Below, one piece after another: positions 1 to 8,452 of a DNA stretch of 52,206 bases. This DNA comes from Anoxybacillus sp. J5B_2022 (GTDB lineage: Bacteria; Bacillota; Bacilli; Bacillales; Anoxybacillaceae). The position numbers and the translations under genes were made by a program. Numbering within the stretch: position 1 is the first letter of the stretch; each line of letters begins with the position of its first letter. A model generated the notes under the pieces. It was not told the DNA's origin, did not search any database, and saw nothing but the letters and a program-made list of their open reading frames with translations. The stretch spans positions 1 through 52,206 of the forward strand of contig NZ_JAPSMC010000019.1 of the NCBI RefSeq assembly GCF_026847645.1. The letters are read 5' to 3'.

Positions 1-32
1 TTCCATTGTTCAAAGTTGTCTAATACAGACAT
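1..32 (-). CDS. ymfJ: DUF3243 family protein, N-terminal fragment (YmfJ-like), cut by window edge
   Basis: Only the first ten codons and part of the next are present, reading MSVLDNFEQW, before the window ends. This N-terminus is what I recall for the small DUF3243 proteins that follow ymfI in Bacillaceae. A very strong ribosome binding site (AGGAGGAGGG at about 40-49) sits seven bases before the ATG at 32, which fixes the start. The function of the family is unknown. Identification rests on a short stretch plus gene order, so it is moderately sure. Confidence 0.6.
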   Translation of the reverse strand, partial: MSVLDNFEQW

Positions 33-148
33 CTTCGTTCCCTCCTCCTGTTCAGTTTCACCTATAGCTTGCCTAGTTCGCGCAAAAATATACTTCCACT
101 CATTAACCATATAGTTGTTTTTTCATACATTCGCTCAGCGGCAAAACA

Positions 149-868
149 TTAGCAATACCATCCGCCATTGACACTAATGATTTGGCCAGTAATATATGAA
201 GCAGCATCAGAAAGTAAAAACGATACTGTCTGCGCAACTTCGTTTGGCTCGCCAATTCGCCCTAACGGAATTTCTTCTTCCATTTTTTTTAATTCCTCTT
301 CGCTAAATGACTGCAACATATCTGTACGAATCGCTCCCGGAGCAACTGCGTTGACGCGAACGCCACTTGGCGCTAACTCTTTCGCAAGTGCTTTCACGAA
401 TGCGTTTTGCCCGCCTTTCACCATCGAATAAACAACTTCACACGATGCCCCTGTTAATCCCCAAATCGATGAAACCACGACGATGTTGCCACTTTTTTTT
501 CGAATCATCGGCGGAAGCAGTTTTTTCGTTAATAACACCGGGGTAGTCACATGGAGTTGAACCATCTTTTGAACATCTTCATCGCTCATATCGGTGATTA
601 ATCCGTAATAGCTATTGCCGCTATTATGAATAATGACATCTAATGGGCGGTCGATTTGCGCAACAAGCCTGTCCGCTCCATCTGCCGCTGCCAAATCGGC
701 TTGTACAGCAACACTCCATACGTCACCAAGCTCCTCCCGCAATCCTTCTACAAGCAGTTTATTTTGATGGTAATGCAAAAAAAGTCCGTAACCGTCTGAA
801 GCGAGTTGCCGAGCGATACTCGTTCCGATTCCGCCGCTCGCACCAGTAATTAACGCGTATTTCATCAT
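149..868 (-). CDS. ymfI: SDR-family reductase, EF-P 5-aminopentanone reductase (YmfI)
   Basis: This is a 239-residue classical short-chain dehydrogenase. It shows the nucleotide-binding TGASGGIG motif near residue 9, an HNSG element (the NNAG position), the catalytic Ser of VVSSIWG, and the YSMVKG Tyr-x3-Lys pair, with the C-terminal NVNGG-type end as VNGGWYC. In B. subtilis the gene in this position, YmfI, reduces 5-aminopentanone on elongation factor P to 5-aminopentanol. The same role is inferred here from family and neighbours, because generic FabG-like reductases look similar. The AGGGGGATC ribosome binding site allows either of two adjacent ATGs (868 or 865). A terminator-like hairpin separates it from ymfH, so its expression may depend on readthrough. 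Confidence 0.85.
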   Translation of the reverse strand: MMKYALITGASGGIGTSIARQLASDGYGLFLHYHQNKLLVEGLREELGDVWSVAVQADLAAADGADRLVAQIDRPLDVIIHNSGNSYYGLITDMSDEDVQKMVQLHVTTPVLLTKKLLPPMIRKKSGNIVVVSSIWGLTGASCEVVYSMVKGGQNAFVKALAKELAPSGVRVNAVAPGAIRTDMLQSFSEEELKKMEEEIPLGRIGEPNEVAQTVSFLLSDAASYITGQIISVNGGWYC

Positions 869-879
869 AAGATCCCCCT

Positions 880-909
880 AAAAAAGCATCCTTTATTCAA
901 AGGATGCTT
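880..909 (-). terminator. Hairpin terminator between ymfH and ymfI
   Basis: An 11-bp stem (884-894 pairing with 899-909) with a 4-base loop is followed on the minus strand by a run of six T. It overlaps the ymfH stop codon and lies only about 12 bases before ymfI. It therefore looks like an intra-operon attenuator rather than a clean operon end. Confidence 0.75.
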
Positions 910-2203
910 ACGTTCTTTCTTCTTTTGGAACGACTTGACAAACAGCAAGTTGTGATTCATGAAAACACTCATTCGCTACTTGAGCAATATCCGCAACGGT
1001 TAAAGATTCTAACACAGGTACAACATCAAACAAGCTCGTTTCATGGAAAGCATAGCGCGTAAACTGATTGGCAATGTATTCCGGCGAATTGAGAGCACGC
1101 AAAAACGAACCAATTTTTTTCTTTTTCACCCTTTCCAATTCTTCTACCGTCAATTTCGATTCCTGAAACGACAACATGATATGTTTCAGCTCTTCGGAAA
1201 GCTGGTCTGGATTACTCGTATCCCCGCCGACAATCGCAAAACCAAACTGTTCTTCTTCGGTGTATTCGTATGCAAACGTTTCATCAATCAAACCAAGCTT
1301 GTATAACCGCTCATAATGCGGCGAGCTTTTTCCGAACAAATAATCAAGCAATACGTTCATCGCGAGCTCGTGTTTTAGTTTTTCTTTTCCTTTTTGCATC
1401 ACATACTTTGCTTTAATGCCTACTAAACATTTGCTCGTTTGTACGTGCATTGGAATGACACGGTAAGGTGTTGCCGCCCCCTCTGGTTCATTGTATACGA
1501 AACGTTGAACAGGAGATGCTTCTAGGAACGTTTTTTTCATTTGATTATGGCGAATTTGTTCCATCATCGCGGTTTCATCGACCGGCCCCACGATAAATAA
1601 TAGCATATTACTCGGATGATAAAACGTTTCGTAACATTCGTATAGCAGTTCTTTTGTAATGCCAGCAATCGATTCAACCGTTCCGGCAATATCAATTTTC
1701 ACCGGGTGGTGTTGGTACAGGCTTTCAATCACCCCAAAATAAAGACGCCAATCCGGATTGTCGTCGTACATGCGAATTTCTTGCCCGATGATCCCTTTTT
1801 CTTTTTCGACCGTTTGCTCGGAAAAATAAGGGGTTTGCACGAAATCGATTAACGTTTCTAAATTTTTTTCAACATTGGACGTGCTCGAAAACAAATAGGC
1901 TGTTCTTGTAAACGAAGTGAACGCATTGGCAGATGCACCTTGCTTGCTAAATTGTTGAAACACGTCCCCGTCTTCTTTTTCAAACAGTTTATGTTCAAGG
2001 AAGTGAGCGATGCCGTCCGGGACGCGCTTCATTTCTGTTTTTCCTCGCGGGACGAATTGATTATCAACCGATCCGTACTTCGTTGTAAACGTTGCATACG
2101 TTTTGTTAAACGATTTTTTTGGCAAAATGTATACGTCTAGCCCGTTTGGCATTTTTTCATAATACAATTGCTCTTGCAATTGGTCATAAACGATTTTCTC
2201 CAT
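908..2203 (-). CDS. ymfH: M16 family zinc peptidase with intact HxxEH motif (YmfH)
   Basis: This 431-residue insulinase-like (M16) protein keeps the inverted zinc motif HFLEH at residues 67-71, followed by a glutamate-rich helix, and has a second M16 domain in its C-terminal half. The ATG at 2203 is chosen because it overlaps the ymfF stop (TAATG) and begins MEKIVYDQLQ; a reading frame continues further upstream inside ymfF but has no matching homology. It is the catalytically competent half of a pair with YmfF, which lacks the motif, as in other two-gene M16 peptidases. The substrate is unknown. It is translationally coupled to ymfF and followed by a hairpin. Confidence 0.88.
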   Translation of the reverse strand: MEKIVYDQLQEQLYYEKMPNGLDVYILPKKSFNKTYATFTTKYGSVDNQFVPRGKTEMKRVPDGIAHFLEHKLFEKEDGDVFQQFSKQGASANAFTSFTRTAYLFSSTSNVEKNLETLIDFVQTPYFSEQTVEKEKGIIGQEIRMYDDNPDWRLYFGVIESLYQHHPVKIDIAGTVESIAGITKELLYECYETFYHPSNMLLFIVGPVDETAMMEQIRHNQMKKTFLEASPVQRFVYNEPEGAATPYRVIPMHVQTSKCLVGIKAKYVMQKGKEKLKHELAMNVLLDYLFGKSSPHYERLYKLGLIDETFAYEYTEEEQFGFAIVGGDTSNPDQLSEELKHIMLSFQESKLTVEELERVKKKKIGSFLRALNSPEYIANQFTRYAFHETSLFDVVPVLESLTVADIAQVANECFHESQLAVCQVVPKEERT

Positions 2204-3483
2204 TATTGTTCTCCCTCCATTCCGGTGAGGAAATAAATCGTGTCGAGCTCGATTTTTTCGGCGACACGAATCACATCTTCCCGCGACACTTCGTCCGTCT
2301 TCGCAAGCCACTCCTCGATCGGACGTTTTCGGCTAGAAACAACGTTGTGATATAACACTTCGACAAGCCCTCGCGGCGTGTCGAGCGTTTCGAGCAACTG
2401 ATTGCGGATCACTGCTTTCGTTTGCTCCATTTCCTCGTCAGTGAAATCCCCTTGTTTCATCGCTTTCATTTGCTCATGAATAATTTGCATCGCCTTTTCA
2501 TAGTTGGCTGGCTCGATGCCGGCCATCACCATCAACAATCCTTTATGGCTTTCTAGGCGAGAAGCCGCATAGTACGCAAGGCTCGCTTTTTCCCGCACGT
2601 TGATGAACAGTTTCGAATGAGAAAAGCCACCGAAAATGCCGTTGAACTGCTGGAGCGCATAATAGTCATCATCCTCATACGTAATGTGCGTACGGTAACC
2701 GATGTTTAGTTTTCCTTGCTTAATGTCTTGTTTTTCGACGACTTCGCGAACATTGGTGATCGCTTTTGGTGGCGTGCTAGCTTGTTTTGCTTCTTGCGTC
2801 GAACGGCTCGGAAACTGGAAATACGATTGTGCCATTTCTAACGTGCTCGTTTCCTCCATATCGCCAATGATATATAAGTCAATTTCGTCTTCTTGCAACG
2901 CTTTTTCATAATAGGAAAACAAGCTTTCTGGTGTAATCGCGTCGACATCTTCCAACCGTCCGTGAACATGCAACGCATACGGCTCGTTTTGGCACATTTC
3001 TTCGACAAGGCGTAAATTGGCGTAGCGCATTTTATCGTCATATACAGATTGGATTCGTTGCTTTAGCGCTCGCTTTTCTTGTTCAACGATTTGGGAAACA
3101 AACCGACCGTTCTCTAGAGCAGGGGAAAGGACGATTTCACTAAGCAGTTGAACCGCTTGGCGAAGAAGTGACGGCTGCTCTTTTAAAAATTTTTCGTTCG
3201 CTACATCGAGGCGAACGGTAATAATATGATATTCTCCTTTTTTCGTTAAATCGACGTTTAATGTCGCGCCATATAATTCATCTAAATGCGTACGAAGCGC
3301 TTTCATACTCGGATACGTCTTCGTGCCACTCTGCCATACATACGGCAAAAGGGCGCGCAACGTCACTATTTCTTTAGCCAACGGAGCTTTCATTTTCAAC
3401 ACAAGCGTATTTGTTTTATATTTATCCGTTGGCAGCAAATGCGTCCGAAATCCTTTCATCGTTGTGATATATTCACGAATCAA
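2203..3483 (-). CDS. ymfF: M16 peptidase-like protein without zinc motif (YmfF)
   Basis: A 426-residue protein with the M16 fold over its whole length: an N-terminal inactive domain, and a C-terminal domain with the segment FSHSKLFINVREKASLAYYA. No HxxEH motif is present at the expected place, so it probably acts as the non-catalytic partner of YmfH, the next gene. The start is a TTG at 3483 with GGAGG seven bases upstream. The MKGF Met at residue 9 is an alternative but has no ribosome binding site. It is first in the ymfFHI group, separated from the transporter operon by a strong terminator. I see no convincing sigma-A promoter in the 87 bases before it. Confidence 0.87.
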   Translation of the reverse strand: MIREYITTMKGFRTHLLPTDKYKTNTLVLKMKAPLAKEIVTLRALLPYVWQSGTKTYPSMKALRTHLDELYGATLNVDLTKKGEYHIITVRLDVANEKFLKEQPSLLRQAVQLLSEIVLSPALENGRFVSQIVEQEKRALKQRIQSVYDDKMRYANLRLVEEMCQNEPYALHVHGRLEDVDAITPESLFSYYEKALQEDEIDLYIIGDMEETSTLEMAQSYFQFPSRSTQEAKQASTPPKAITNVREVVEKQDIKQGKLNIGYRTHITYEDDDYYALQQFNGIFGGFSHSKLFINVREKASLAYYAASRLESHKGLLMVMAGIEPANYEKAMQIIHEQMKAMKQGDFTDEEMEQTKAVIRNQLLETLDTPRGLVEVLYHNVVSSRKRPIEEWLAKTDEVSREDVIRVAEKIELDTIYFLTGMEGEQ

Positions 3484-3570
3484 AGAAATTCCTCCTCTTC
3501 GTTTTCTCTTAATATTCCCTAATCTTTTTTTGCCTTACCACCAATATACCTTTTCCACAGCGAAAAATGC

Positions 3571-3606
3571 AAAAAAAGAACCCGACAATCGCTGTCGAGT
3601 TCTTCG
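3571..3606 (-). terminator. Intrinsic terminator after nupQ
   Basis: A stem of about 12 bp (GAACTCGACA paired with TGTCGGGTTC, one wobble) around a 5-base loop is followed by seven T on the minus strand. It ends the nucleoside transporter operon before ymfF. Confidence 0.85.
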
Positions 3607-3611
3607 CTTCA

Positions 3612-4571
3612 TTATCGTTTTCCTTTTACATACGGCGTTCCTAGCGCTTTTGGTGCATCGGCACGGCCGATGAATCCAGCAAGTGCTAAAATGGTTAAAA
3701 CATATGGTGCAATTAATAAGTAAACGGTTGGCACATTTTTTAAGAACGGAATCGTTTGACCGATGATGCTCAAACTTTGTGCCACTCCGAAGAACAAGGC
3801 TGCCCCCATCGCACCAAGCGGGTGCCACTTACCGAAAATCATTGCGGCAAGCGCCATAAACCCGTGTCCAGAAATGGTCGCATGGCTGAAATCGCGTGAG
3901 ATGATCGTCGCATATACCGCACCGCCAATACCGCCTAGCGCACCGCTGATCATAACGGCAATATAGCGCATTCTCGTGACGTTAATCCCCATCGTATCCG
4001 CCGCCATCGGATGTTCCCCAACCGCACGCAAGCGAAGGCCGAACGGCGTTTTAAACAAAATGTACCAAACGATGAATGCTAACGCAATTGCAATATATGA
4101 CGGAATGTAGCCGTTCGAGAAAAAGAGCGGTCCGAGCACTGGAATATCGCTTAATACTGGAATATCGATTTTGTCAAAGCCGATTTGAATTTGATCCGTT
4201 TGCCCTTTTCCGTACATTTTTTTCACTAAGAAAAGTGAGAGCCCAACCGCTAAAAAGTTAATCGCTACACCGCTGACGACTTGATCGGCGCGAAACGTAA
4301 TTGAAGCAACTGCATGAAGCAATGAGAAAAGTGCTCCGACAATCATCGCAACTAAAAGCGCCAACCAAGGAGTAAGCTCGCCAAACCGATCGGCAAACGT
4401 TAAGTTAAACACAACGCTTGTAAACGCTCCGATGACCATTAACCCTTCCAATCCGATGTTGACGACACCGGAACGCTCGCTGAACACACCGCCAAGCGCC
4501 GTGAAAATAAGTGGAGCGGCAAAGAAAATCGCCGAAGGAACAATGATTTGTAAAGTTTCATAAACGCCCAC
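3612..4571 (-). CDS. nupQ: Nucleoside ABC transporter permease (NupQ-like)
   Basis: This 319-residue polytopic membrane protein belongs to the BPD_transp_2 (LivH/RbsC-like) permease family. It has about eight to nine hydrophobic segments and the family signature region LRAVGEHPMAADTMGINV. It forms the channel together with NupP. The start is GTG at 4571, directly after the nupP TAA, with AGGAGG eight bases upstream. The gene order lipoprotein, ATPase, permease, permease matches the B. subtilis nupNOPQ (yufNOPQ) nucleoside uptake system. A simple sugar substrate is the alternative, but BMP-type binding proteins are associated with nucleosides. Confidence 0.85.
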   Translation of the reverse strand: MGVYETLQIIVPSAIFFAAPLIFTALGGVFSERSGVVNIGLEGLMVIGAFTSVVFNLTFADRFGELTPWLALLVAMIVGALFSLLHAVASITFRADQVVSGVAINFLAVGLSLFLVKKMYGKGQTDQIQIGFDKIDIPVLSDIPVLGPLFFSNGYIPSYIAIALAFIVWYILFKTPFGLRLRAVGEHPMAADTMGINVTRMRYIAVMISGALGGIGGAVYATIISRDFSHATISGHGFMALAAMIFGKWHPLGAMGAALFFGVAQSLSIIGQTIPFLKNVPTVYLLIAPYVLTILALAGFIGRADAPKALGTPYVKGKR

Positions 4572-5618
4572 TTATTTTCCCTCCTTTTGAAAACGAGATA
4601 GTAATAAACGAATTAAATAGCTAGATGCAACAAAGAAAATAATGAGCGCAATCACAATATCAACAAGTTCAGTCGGCACATCTGCACTTGACGGCATTTC
4701 AAGCGCTCCGACTTTCAAGGCGCCGAACAGAAATGCAGATAAAATAATACCAAAGGCGTTGTTGCTTCCAAGCAAAGCAACGGCGATTCCGTCGAAACCG
4801 ACACCAGTAAAGCCTGCCTTAACAGAAATGTTTCCAAACGTACCCAAACCTTCCATTGCACCAGCAACCCCGGCAAACGCACCAGAAATGACCATCGCTA
4901 AAATGATGTTACGCGGTACGTTCATTCCAGCGTATTGCGAAGCATGTTGGTTAAATCCGACAGCCCGCAATTCATATCCTTTTGTCGTTTTTTCAAGGAG
5001 AAACCACATGACGACAGCACCAATAAGCGCAATAATAATTCCGTAATGCAATGTTGAATAATCCGTTATCGATTGCAAAAACTCCGATTGTAATGATGCG
5101 GACTCATGAATTTTTGCTGATTTAAAGCCTTTATCTGATAACACAGAACGAATAACAGCGTTTGACACATGCAGCGCAATATAGTTCATCATAATCGTAA
5201 TAATGACTTCGTGTACTTTAAAACGCGCTTTTAAAAAGCCAGGGATAAACGCCCATAACGCTCCAGCTGCCGCTGCTGCTAAAATCGCCAGCGGCAGATG
5301 AATCACTTTCGGCAGATCAAACGAAACGCCAACCCACACAGCTGCAAGCCAACCGACAATTAACTGACCTTCAACACCGATGTTGAATAAACCTGTTCGA
5401 AAAGCAAACGCCACAGCCAATCCAGCAAGAATGTAAGGGGTTGTTTGACGGATCGTTTCGCCAATGTAATAACTATCACCAAACGCTCCATATATGAGTG
5501 CGGAATATCCCGCAATCGGGTCATATCCGCTGACAAGCATCACAATGGATCCGGCAATCATGCCGAGCAATACTGCAAATACAGGGACGAGAAAATTAGT
5601 CAAACGATTTGAACTCAT
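4572..5618 (-). CDS. nupP: Nucleoside ABC transporter permease (NupP-like)
   Basis: A 348-residue polytopic membrane protein of the same permease family as NupQ. It contains the motif YELRAVGFNQHASQYAGMNV, which couples to the ATPase, and a glycine-rich GFTGVGFDGIAVALLG segment near the C-terminus. The ATG at 5618 overlaps the nupO stop by four bases (ATGA), indicating translational coupling. It is about 30 residues longer than NupQ because of an extra loop after the third or fourth helix. Substrate assignment follows the operon. Confidence 0.85.
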   Translation of the reverse strand: MSSNRLTNFLVPVFAVLLGMIAGSIVMLVSGYDPIAGYSALIYGAFGDSYYIGETIRQTTPYILAGLAVAFAFRTGLFNIGVEGQLIVGWLAAVWVGVSFDLPKVIHLPLAILAAAAAGALWAFIPGFLKARFKVHEVIITIMMNYIALHVSNAVIRSVLSDKGFKSAKIHESASLQSEFLQSITDYSTLHYGIIIALIGAVVMWFLLEKTTKGYELRAVGFNQHASQYAGMNVPRNIILAMVISGAFAGVAGAMEGLGTFGNISVKAGFTGVGFDGIAVALLGSNNAFGIILSAFLFGALKVGALEMPSSADVPTELVDIVIALIIFFVASSYLIRLLLSRFQKEGK

Positions 5619-7144
5619 GAAGAAACACCTGCTTCCTTCTGTTTACTTCCTGCCATTAATAAACCGAGTTCTTGTTCGGTTGTTTCTTTCGGATCCACAA
5701 TCGCAACAATTTTTCCTTCATAAATGACAGCAATTCGGTCACTTACATTCATAACTTCATCCAATTCGAACGAAACAAGAAGGACTGCTTTTCCTTGATC
5801 GCGTTGCTCGATCAAGCGTTTATGGATAAACTCGATCGCTCCAACGTCAAGGCCGCGCGTCGGCTGTGCAGCAATGAGCAAATCTGGGTTGCGGTCTACT
5901 TCACGGCCGATAATCGCTTTTTGTTGGTTACCACCAGAAAGCGCCCGCGCTTGTGTATATTCATCTGGCGTCCGCACGTCAAATTCAGCAATCAACTGGC
6001 GTGCTTTCTCATAGATTGCTTTAAAGTTTAAAATGCCTCGTTTCGAGTACGGTTCTTGATAGTACGTTTGCAACACCATATTTTCTCCGATCGGGAAATC
6101 AAGTACAAGACCATGTTTATGACGGTCTTGCGGAATATGACCAATTCCTGCTTCCGTAATTTTTCGCGGTGGAAGATTGAAAATATCTTTTCCGTTCAAT
6201 TTAATTGAACCTGATTCAGCTTTCATCAAACCTGTAATCGCTTCCACTAATTCTGTCTGTCCGTTGCCATCAACTCCGGCGATCCCGACAATTTCTCCGG
6301 CGCGAACTGTCAAATTCAAATGATCAACAACAGTAACACCACGGGCATCTTTCACCACTAAATCTTGAATCTCTAACACTTCTTTTCCAGGCTGTGCCGG
6401 TTTTTTGTCCGTTTTAAAATGCACTTCACGACCAACCATCAATGCCGCCAGCTCATTCGGGTTTGTCTCGGCAACGTTGAGCGTGCCAATCCCTTTTCCG
6501 CGCCGAATAACGGTAACGCGGTCGCATACTTCCATAATTTCTTTTAGTTTATGTGTAATTAAAATAATCGATTTTCCTTCGCGGACGAGCGCCCTCATAA
6601 TTTGAATGAGTTCTTGAATTTCTTGCGGTGTTAAAACAGCGGTCGGTTCGTCGAAAATTAAAATATCCGCGCCGCGATAAAGCGTTTTTAAAATTTCCAC
6701 ACGCTGCTGCATTCCCACGGAAATATCGGAAATTTTCGCCGTCGGATCGACCGCTAATCCGTAACGTTCCGAGAGCTCGCGCACTTCCGCTTCGGCGCGC
6801 GCAATATCCATTTTTCCTGCTTTTGTCGGCTCGCTTCCTAAAATAATGTTTTCCGTCACCGTAAATGTATCAACAAGCATAAAATGTTGGTGCACCATGC
6901 CAATGCCAAGATCGTTGGCGACGTTTGGATTGGCGATTTTGACCGGTTGCCCTTTGACGCGAATTTCTCCACCGTCTGGCTGGTAAAGGCCAAACAATAC
7001 GTTCATGAGCGTCGATTTTCCGGCGCCATTTTCTCCAAGCAAGGCGTGAATTTCTCCCTTTTTCACTTGGAGCGTAATGTTGTCGTTTGCAACGAAATTG
7101 CCAAATACCTTTCGAATATTAAGCATTTCAATTACGTATTCCAA
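5615..7144 (-). CDS. nupO: Nucleoside ABC transporter ATPase, two nucleotide-binding domains (NupO-like)
   Basis: This 509-residue protein has two tandem ABC domains. The first carries Walker A GENGAGKST near residue 40, a divergent signature (ISVGMQQRVEIL) and Walker B ILIFDEPTAVL. The second has the degenerate P-loop GVDGNGQTE, the canonical LSGGNQQK signature and LLIAAQPTRGLD. This asymmetric pattern is typical of the sugar/nucleoside (RbsA-like) family. The start is TTG at 7144 with GGAG nine bases upstream. It is separated from the lipoprotein gene by two long hairpins, so ATPase and permeases are probably made at lower level than the binding protein. Confidence 0.88.
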   Translation of the reverse strand: MEYVIEMLNIRKVFGNFVANDNITLQVKKGEIHALLGENGAGKSTLMNVLFGLYQPDGGEIRVKGQPVKIANPNVANDLGIGMVHQHFMLVDTFTVTENIILGSEPTKAGKMDIARAEAEVRELSERYGLAVDPTAKISDISVGMQQRVEILKTLYRGADILIFDEPTAVLTPQEIQELIQIMRALVREGKSIILITHKLKEIMEVCDRVTVIRRGKGIGTLNVAETNPNELAALMVGREVHFKTDKKPAQPGKEVLEIQDLVVKDARGVTVVDHLNLTVRAGEIVGIAGVDGNGQTELVEAITGLMKAESGSIKLNGKDIFNLPPRKITEAGIGHIPQDRHKHGLVLDFPIGENMVLQTYYQEPYSKRGILNFKAIYEKARQLIAEFDVRTPDEYTQARALSGGNQQKAIIGREVDRNPDLLIAAQPTRGLDVGAIEFIHKRLIEQRDQGKAVLLVSFELDEVMNVSDRIAVIYEGKIVAIVDPKETTEQELGLLMAGSKQKEAGVSS

Positions 7145-7183
7145 ACAAATTCACTCCTCTTAAATGAGCTGTTAGAAATCATC

Positions 7184-7219
7184 AAATAAAAAGTTACAAA
7201 AACTTGTAACTTTTTATTT
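7184..7219 (-). terminator. Perfect 16-bp hairpin before nupO
   Basis: Positions 7184-7199 pair perfectly with 7204-7219 around a 4-base loop. The stem is AT-rich and ends in a T-rich arm (ACTTTTTATTTG on the minus strand). It is the second of two tandem hairpins between nupN and nupO and could act as an attenuator or an mRNA stability element. Confidence 0.6.
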
Positions 7220-7231
7220 AACGATTTTGGG

Positions 7232-7269
7232 CGAATAAAAAGGCTAGTGTACACTAGCCTTTTTATTCG
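7232..7269 (-). terminator. 38-bp perfect palindrome after nupN
   Basis: Both 19-base arms (7232-7250 and 7251-7269) are exact reverse complements. The core is GGCTAGTGTACACTAGCC, followed by a run of five T within the descending arm. It sits seven bases after the nupN stop. It would act as a partial terminator or a 3'-end protecting structure for the lipoprotein mRNA. Confidence 0.75.
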
Positions 7270-7275
7270 GTTTTC

Positions 7276-8364
7276 TTACTTCAAGCTCGCTTCAAATTGT
7301 TTGTACTCATCGCGAGTCGTTGGCACTTTCACTTCGCCTTTAATGATTTTTTGTTTCCATTCATCAACAATTTTTAATATTTCTGGTTTAATGTTATCTT
7401 GAGTTGGCGCAATGCCTACACCGTTTTCAGGAAGACCGTACTCAAGCACTTTACCACCTGGGAATTGACCTTCTTTCGCTTTCTTCGCTACGTCATACAC
7501 TGCTACGTCTACGCGTTTAACCATTGACGTTAATGTCACGTTGTACGTTTTGTCACCGACTTTTACTTCTCCTTCTGGAGCCTGGTCTTTGTCAACGCCG
7601 ATGACCCAAAGTTCGCGGCTTGGATCTTTTGTTTTCAAGTCTTTTGCTTCAGAGAAGACACCGTTACCAGTTGCACCAGCTGCATGGTAAATGACATCAA
7701 TGCCAGAAGCGTACATACTAGATGCAATCGCTTTTCCTTTATCCGCTTGATCGAACGCACCAGCATATTGCACTTCGACTGTCGCTTTCGGGTTCACTGC
7801 TTTTACTCCTGCGCGGAATCCGCTTTCAAACTTCTCAATTAACGGAATCTCCATACCGCCAACGAACCCGATTTTGTTTGTTTTTGTTGTAAGCCCTGCG
7901 ACAACACCAACAAGGAACGAACCTTCATGCTCTTTAAATGTAATGCTCGCTACGTTTGGTTTGTCAACTACGCTGTCAACGATCGCAAATTTTTGTTTCG
8001 GTTTTTGTTCCGCAATTTTCGTAATCGCATCTGTCATTAAAAATCCAATTCCGTAAATTAAATCAAAGTTGCTTCTTACTAGCTTGTTTAAGTTCGTTGC
8101 ATAATCCGCATCGCTTTGAGATTGCAAATAGTCATAGCCGTCTTTACCTTTTTTCATGCCGTTATCTTCACCAAATTTTTGCAATCCTTCCCAAGCGGAC
8201 TGGTTAAACGATTTGTCGTCAATACCGCCAACGTCTGTCACCATGGCTACCGTGAAATTATCTTTCTTTTCTCCCGCTTTTTGCGCCTGTCCACATCCAC
8301 CAAGCAACGTACTGGCAGCTAACACAAGCGAAAGCGCCAATCCAATGCGTTTTTTCTTCATCAC
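7276..8364 (-). CDS. nupN: BMP-family lipoprotein, nucleoside-binding component of ABC transporter (NupN-like)
   Basis: A 362-residue secreted lipoprotein. The signal peptide [13 protein letters not shown]... ends in a lipobox LLGGC, so Cys at about residue 24 would be lipid-modified and the protein tethered to the outer face of the membrane. The mature part matches the basic membrane protein (BmpA/PnrA) nucleoside-binding family, with [17 protein letters not shown] near the start and [14 protein letters not shown]. The ATG at 8364 is eight bases after AGGGGG; a second ATG follows directly. It lies 88 bases after the GntR gene with no terminator between. That gap contains an unexplained perfect ribosome binding site. 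Confidence 0.9.
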   Translation of the reverse strand: MMKKKRIGLALSLVLAASTLLGGCGQAQKAGEKKDNFTVAMVTDVGGIDDKSFNQSAWEGLQKFGEDNGMKKGKDGYDYLQSQSDADYATNLNKLVRSNFDLIYGIGFLMTDAITKIAEQKPKQKFAIVDSVVDKPNVASITFKEHEGSFLVGVVAGLTTKTNKIGFVGGMEIPLIEKFESGFRAGVKAVNPKATVEVQYAGAFDQADKGKAIASSMYASGIDVIYHAAGATGNGVFSEAKDLKTKDPSRELWVIGVDKDQAPEGEVKVGDKTYNVTLTSMVKRVDVAVYDVAKKAKEGQFPGGKVLEYGLPENGVGIAPTQDNIKPEILKIVDEWKQKIIKGEVKVPTTRDEYKQFEASLK

Positions 8365-8373
8365 TTCTACCCC

Positions 8374-8442
8374 CTAATAAAAAATAGTAAATGAGTATAC
8401 TTTTTTATTATTGAATGCACCTCGCGTTTCTATGTACGAAAT
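8374..8442 (-). CDS. Possible leader peptide with ATT start (speculative)
   Basis: Directly after the ymfC stop there is a near-ideal ribosome binding site, AAAGGAGGTGA (8444-8454), but no ATG, GTG or TTG at usable distance opens a frame. An ATT at 8442 opens a 22-codon frame, beginning ISYIETRGAF, that ends in a TAG inside the nupN ribosome binding region. Either this is a rare ATT-initiated leader peptide coupled to nupN, or the binding site is a relic of a gene that once followed ymfC. Evidence is only positional. Confidence 0.2.
   Translation of the reverse strand: MSYIETRGAFNNKKVYSFTIFY
8394..8399 (-). promoter_or_regulatory. -10-like TATACT before nupN, weak
   Basis: TATACT on the minus strand lies about 30 bases before the nupN start, but no acceptable -35 element is found at 16-18 bases. 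nupN may be transcribed mainly from the ymfC promoter. Confidence 0.25.
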
Positions 8443-8452
8443 GTCACCTCCT

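Noticed and set aside
33-113. In-frame extension of the DUF3243 gene starting at an ATG about 26 codons upstream
   Set aside because: The frame is open, but no ribosome binding site precedes it, while MSVLDNFEQW has an excellent one and matches the family start.
8365-8452. Purine riboswitch or CodY box ahead of nupN
   Set aside because: The 88-base gap is too short and lacks the conserved purine aptamer loops; no AATTTTCWGAAAATT-like site is present.
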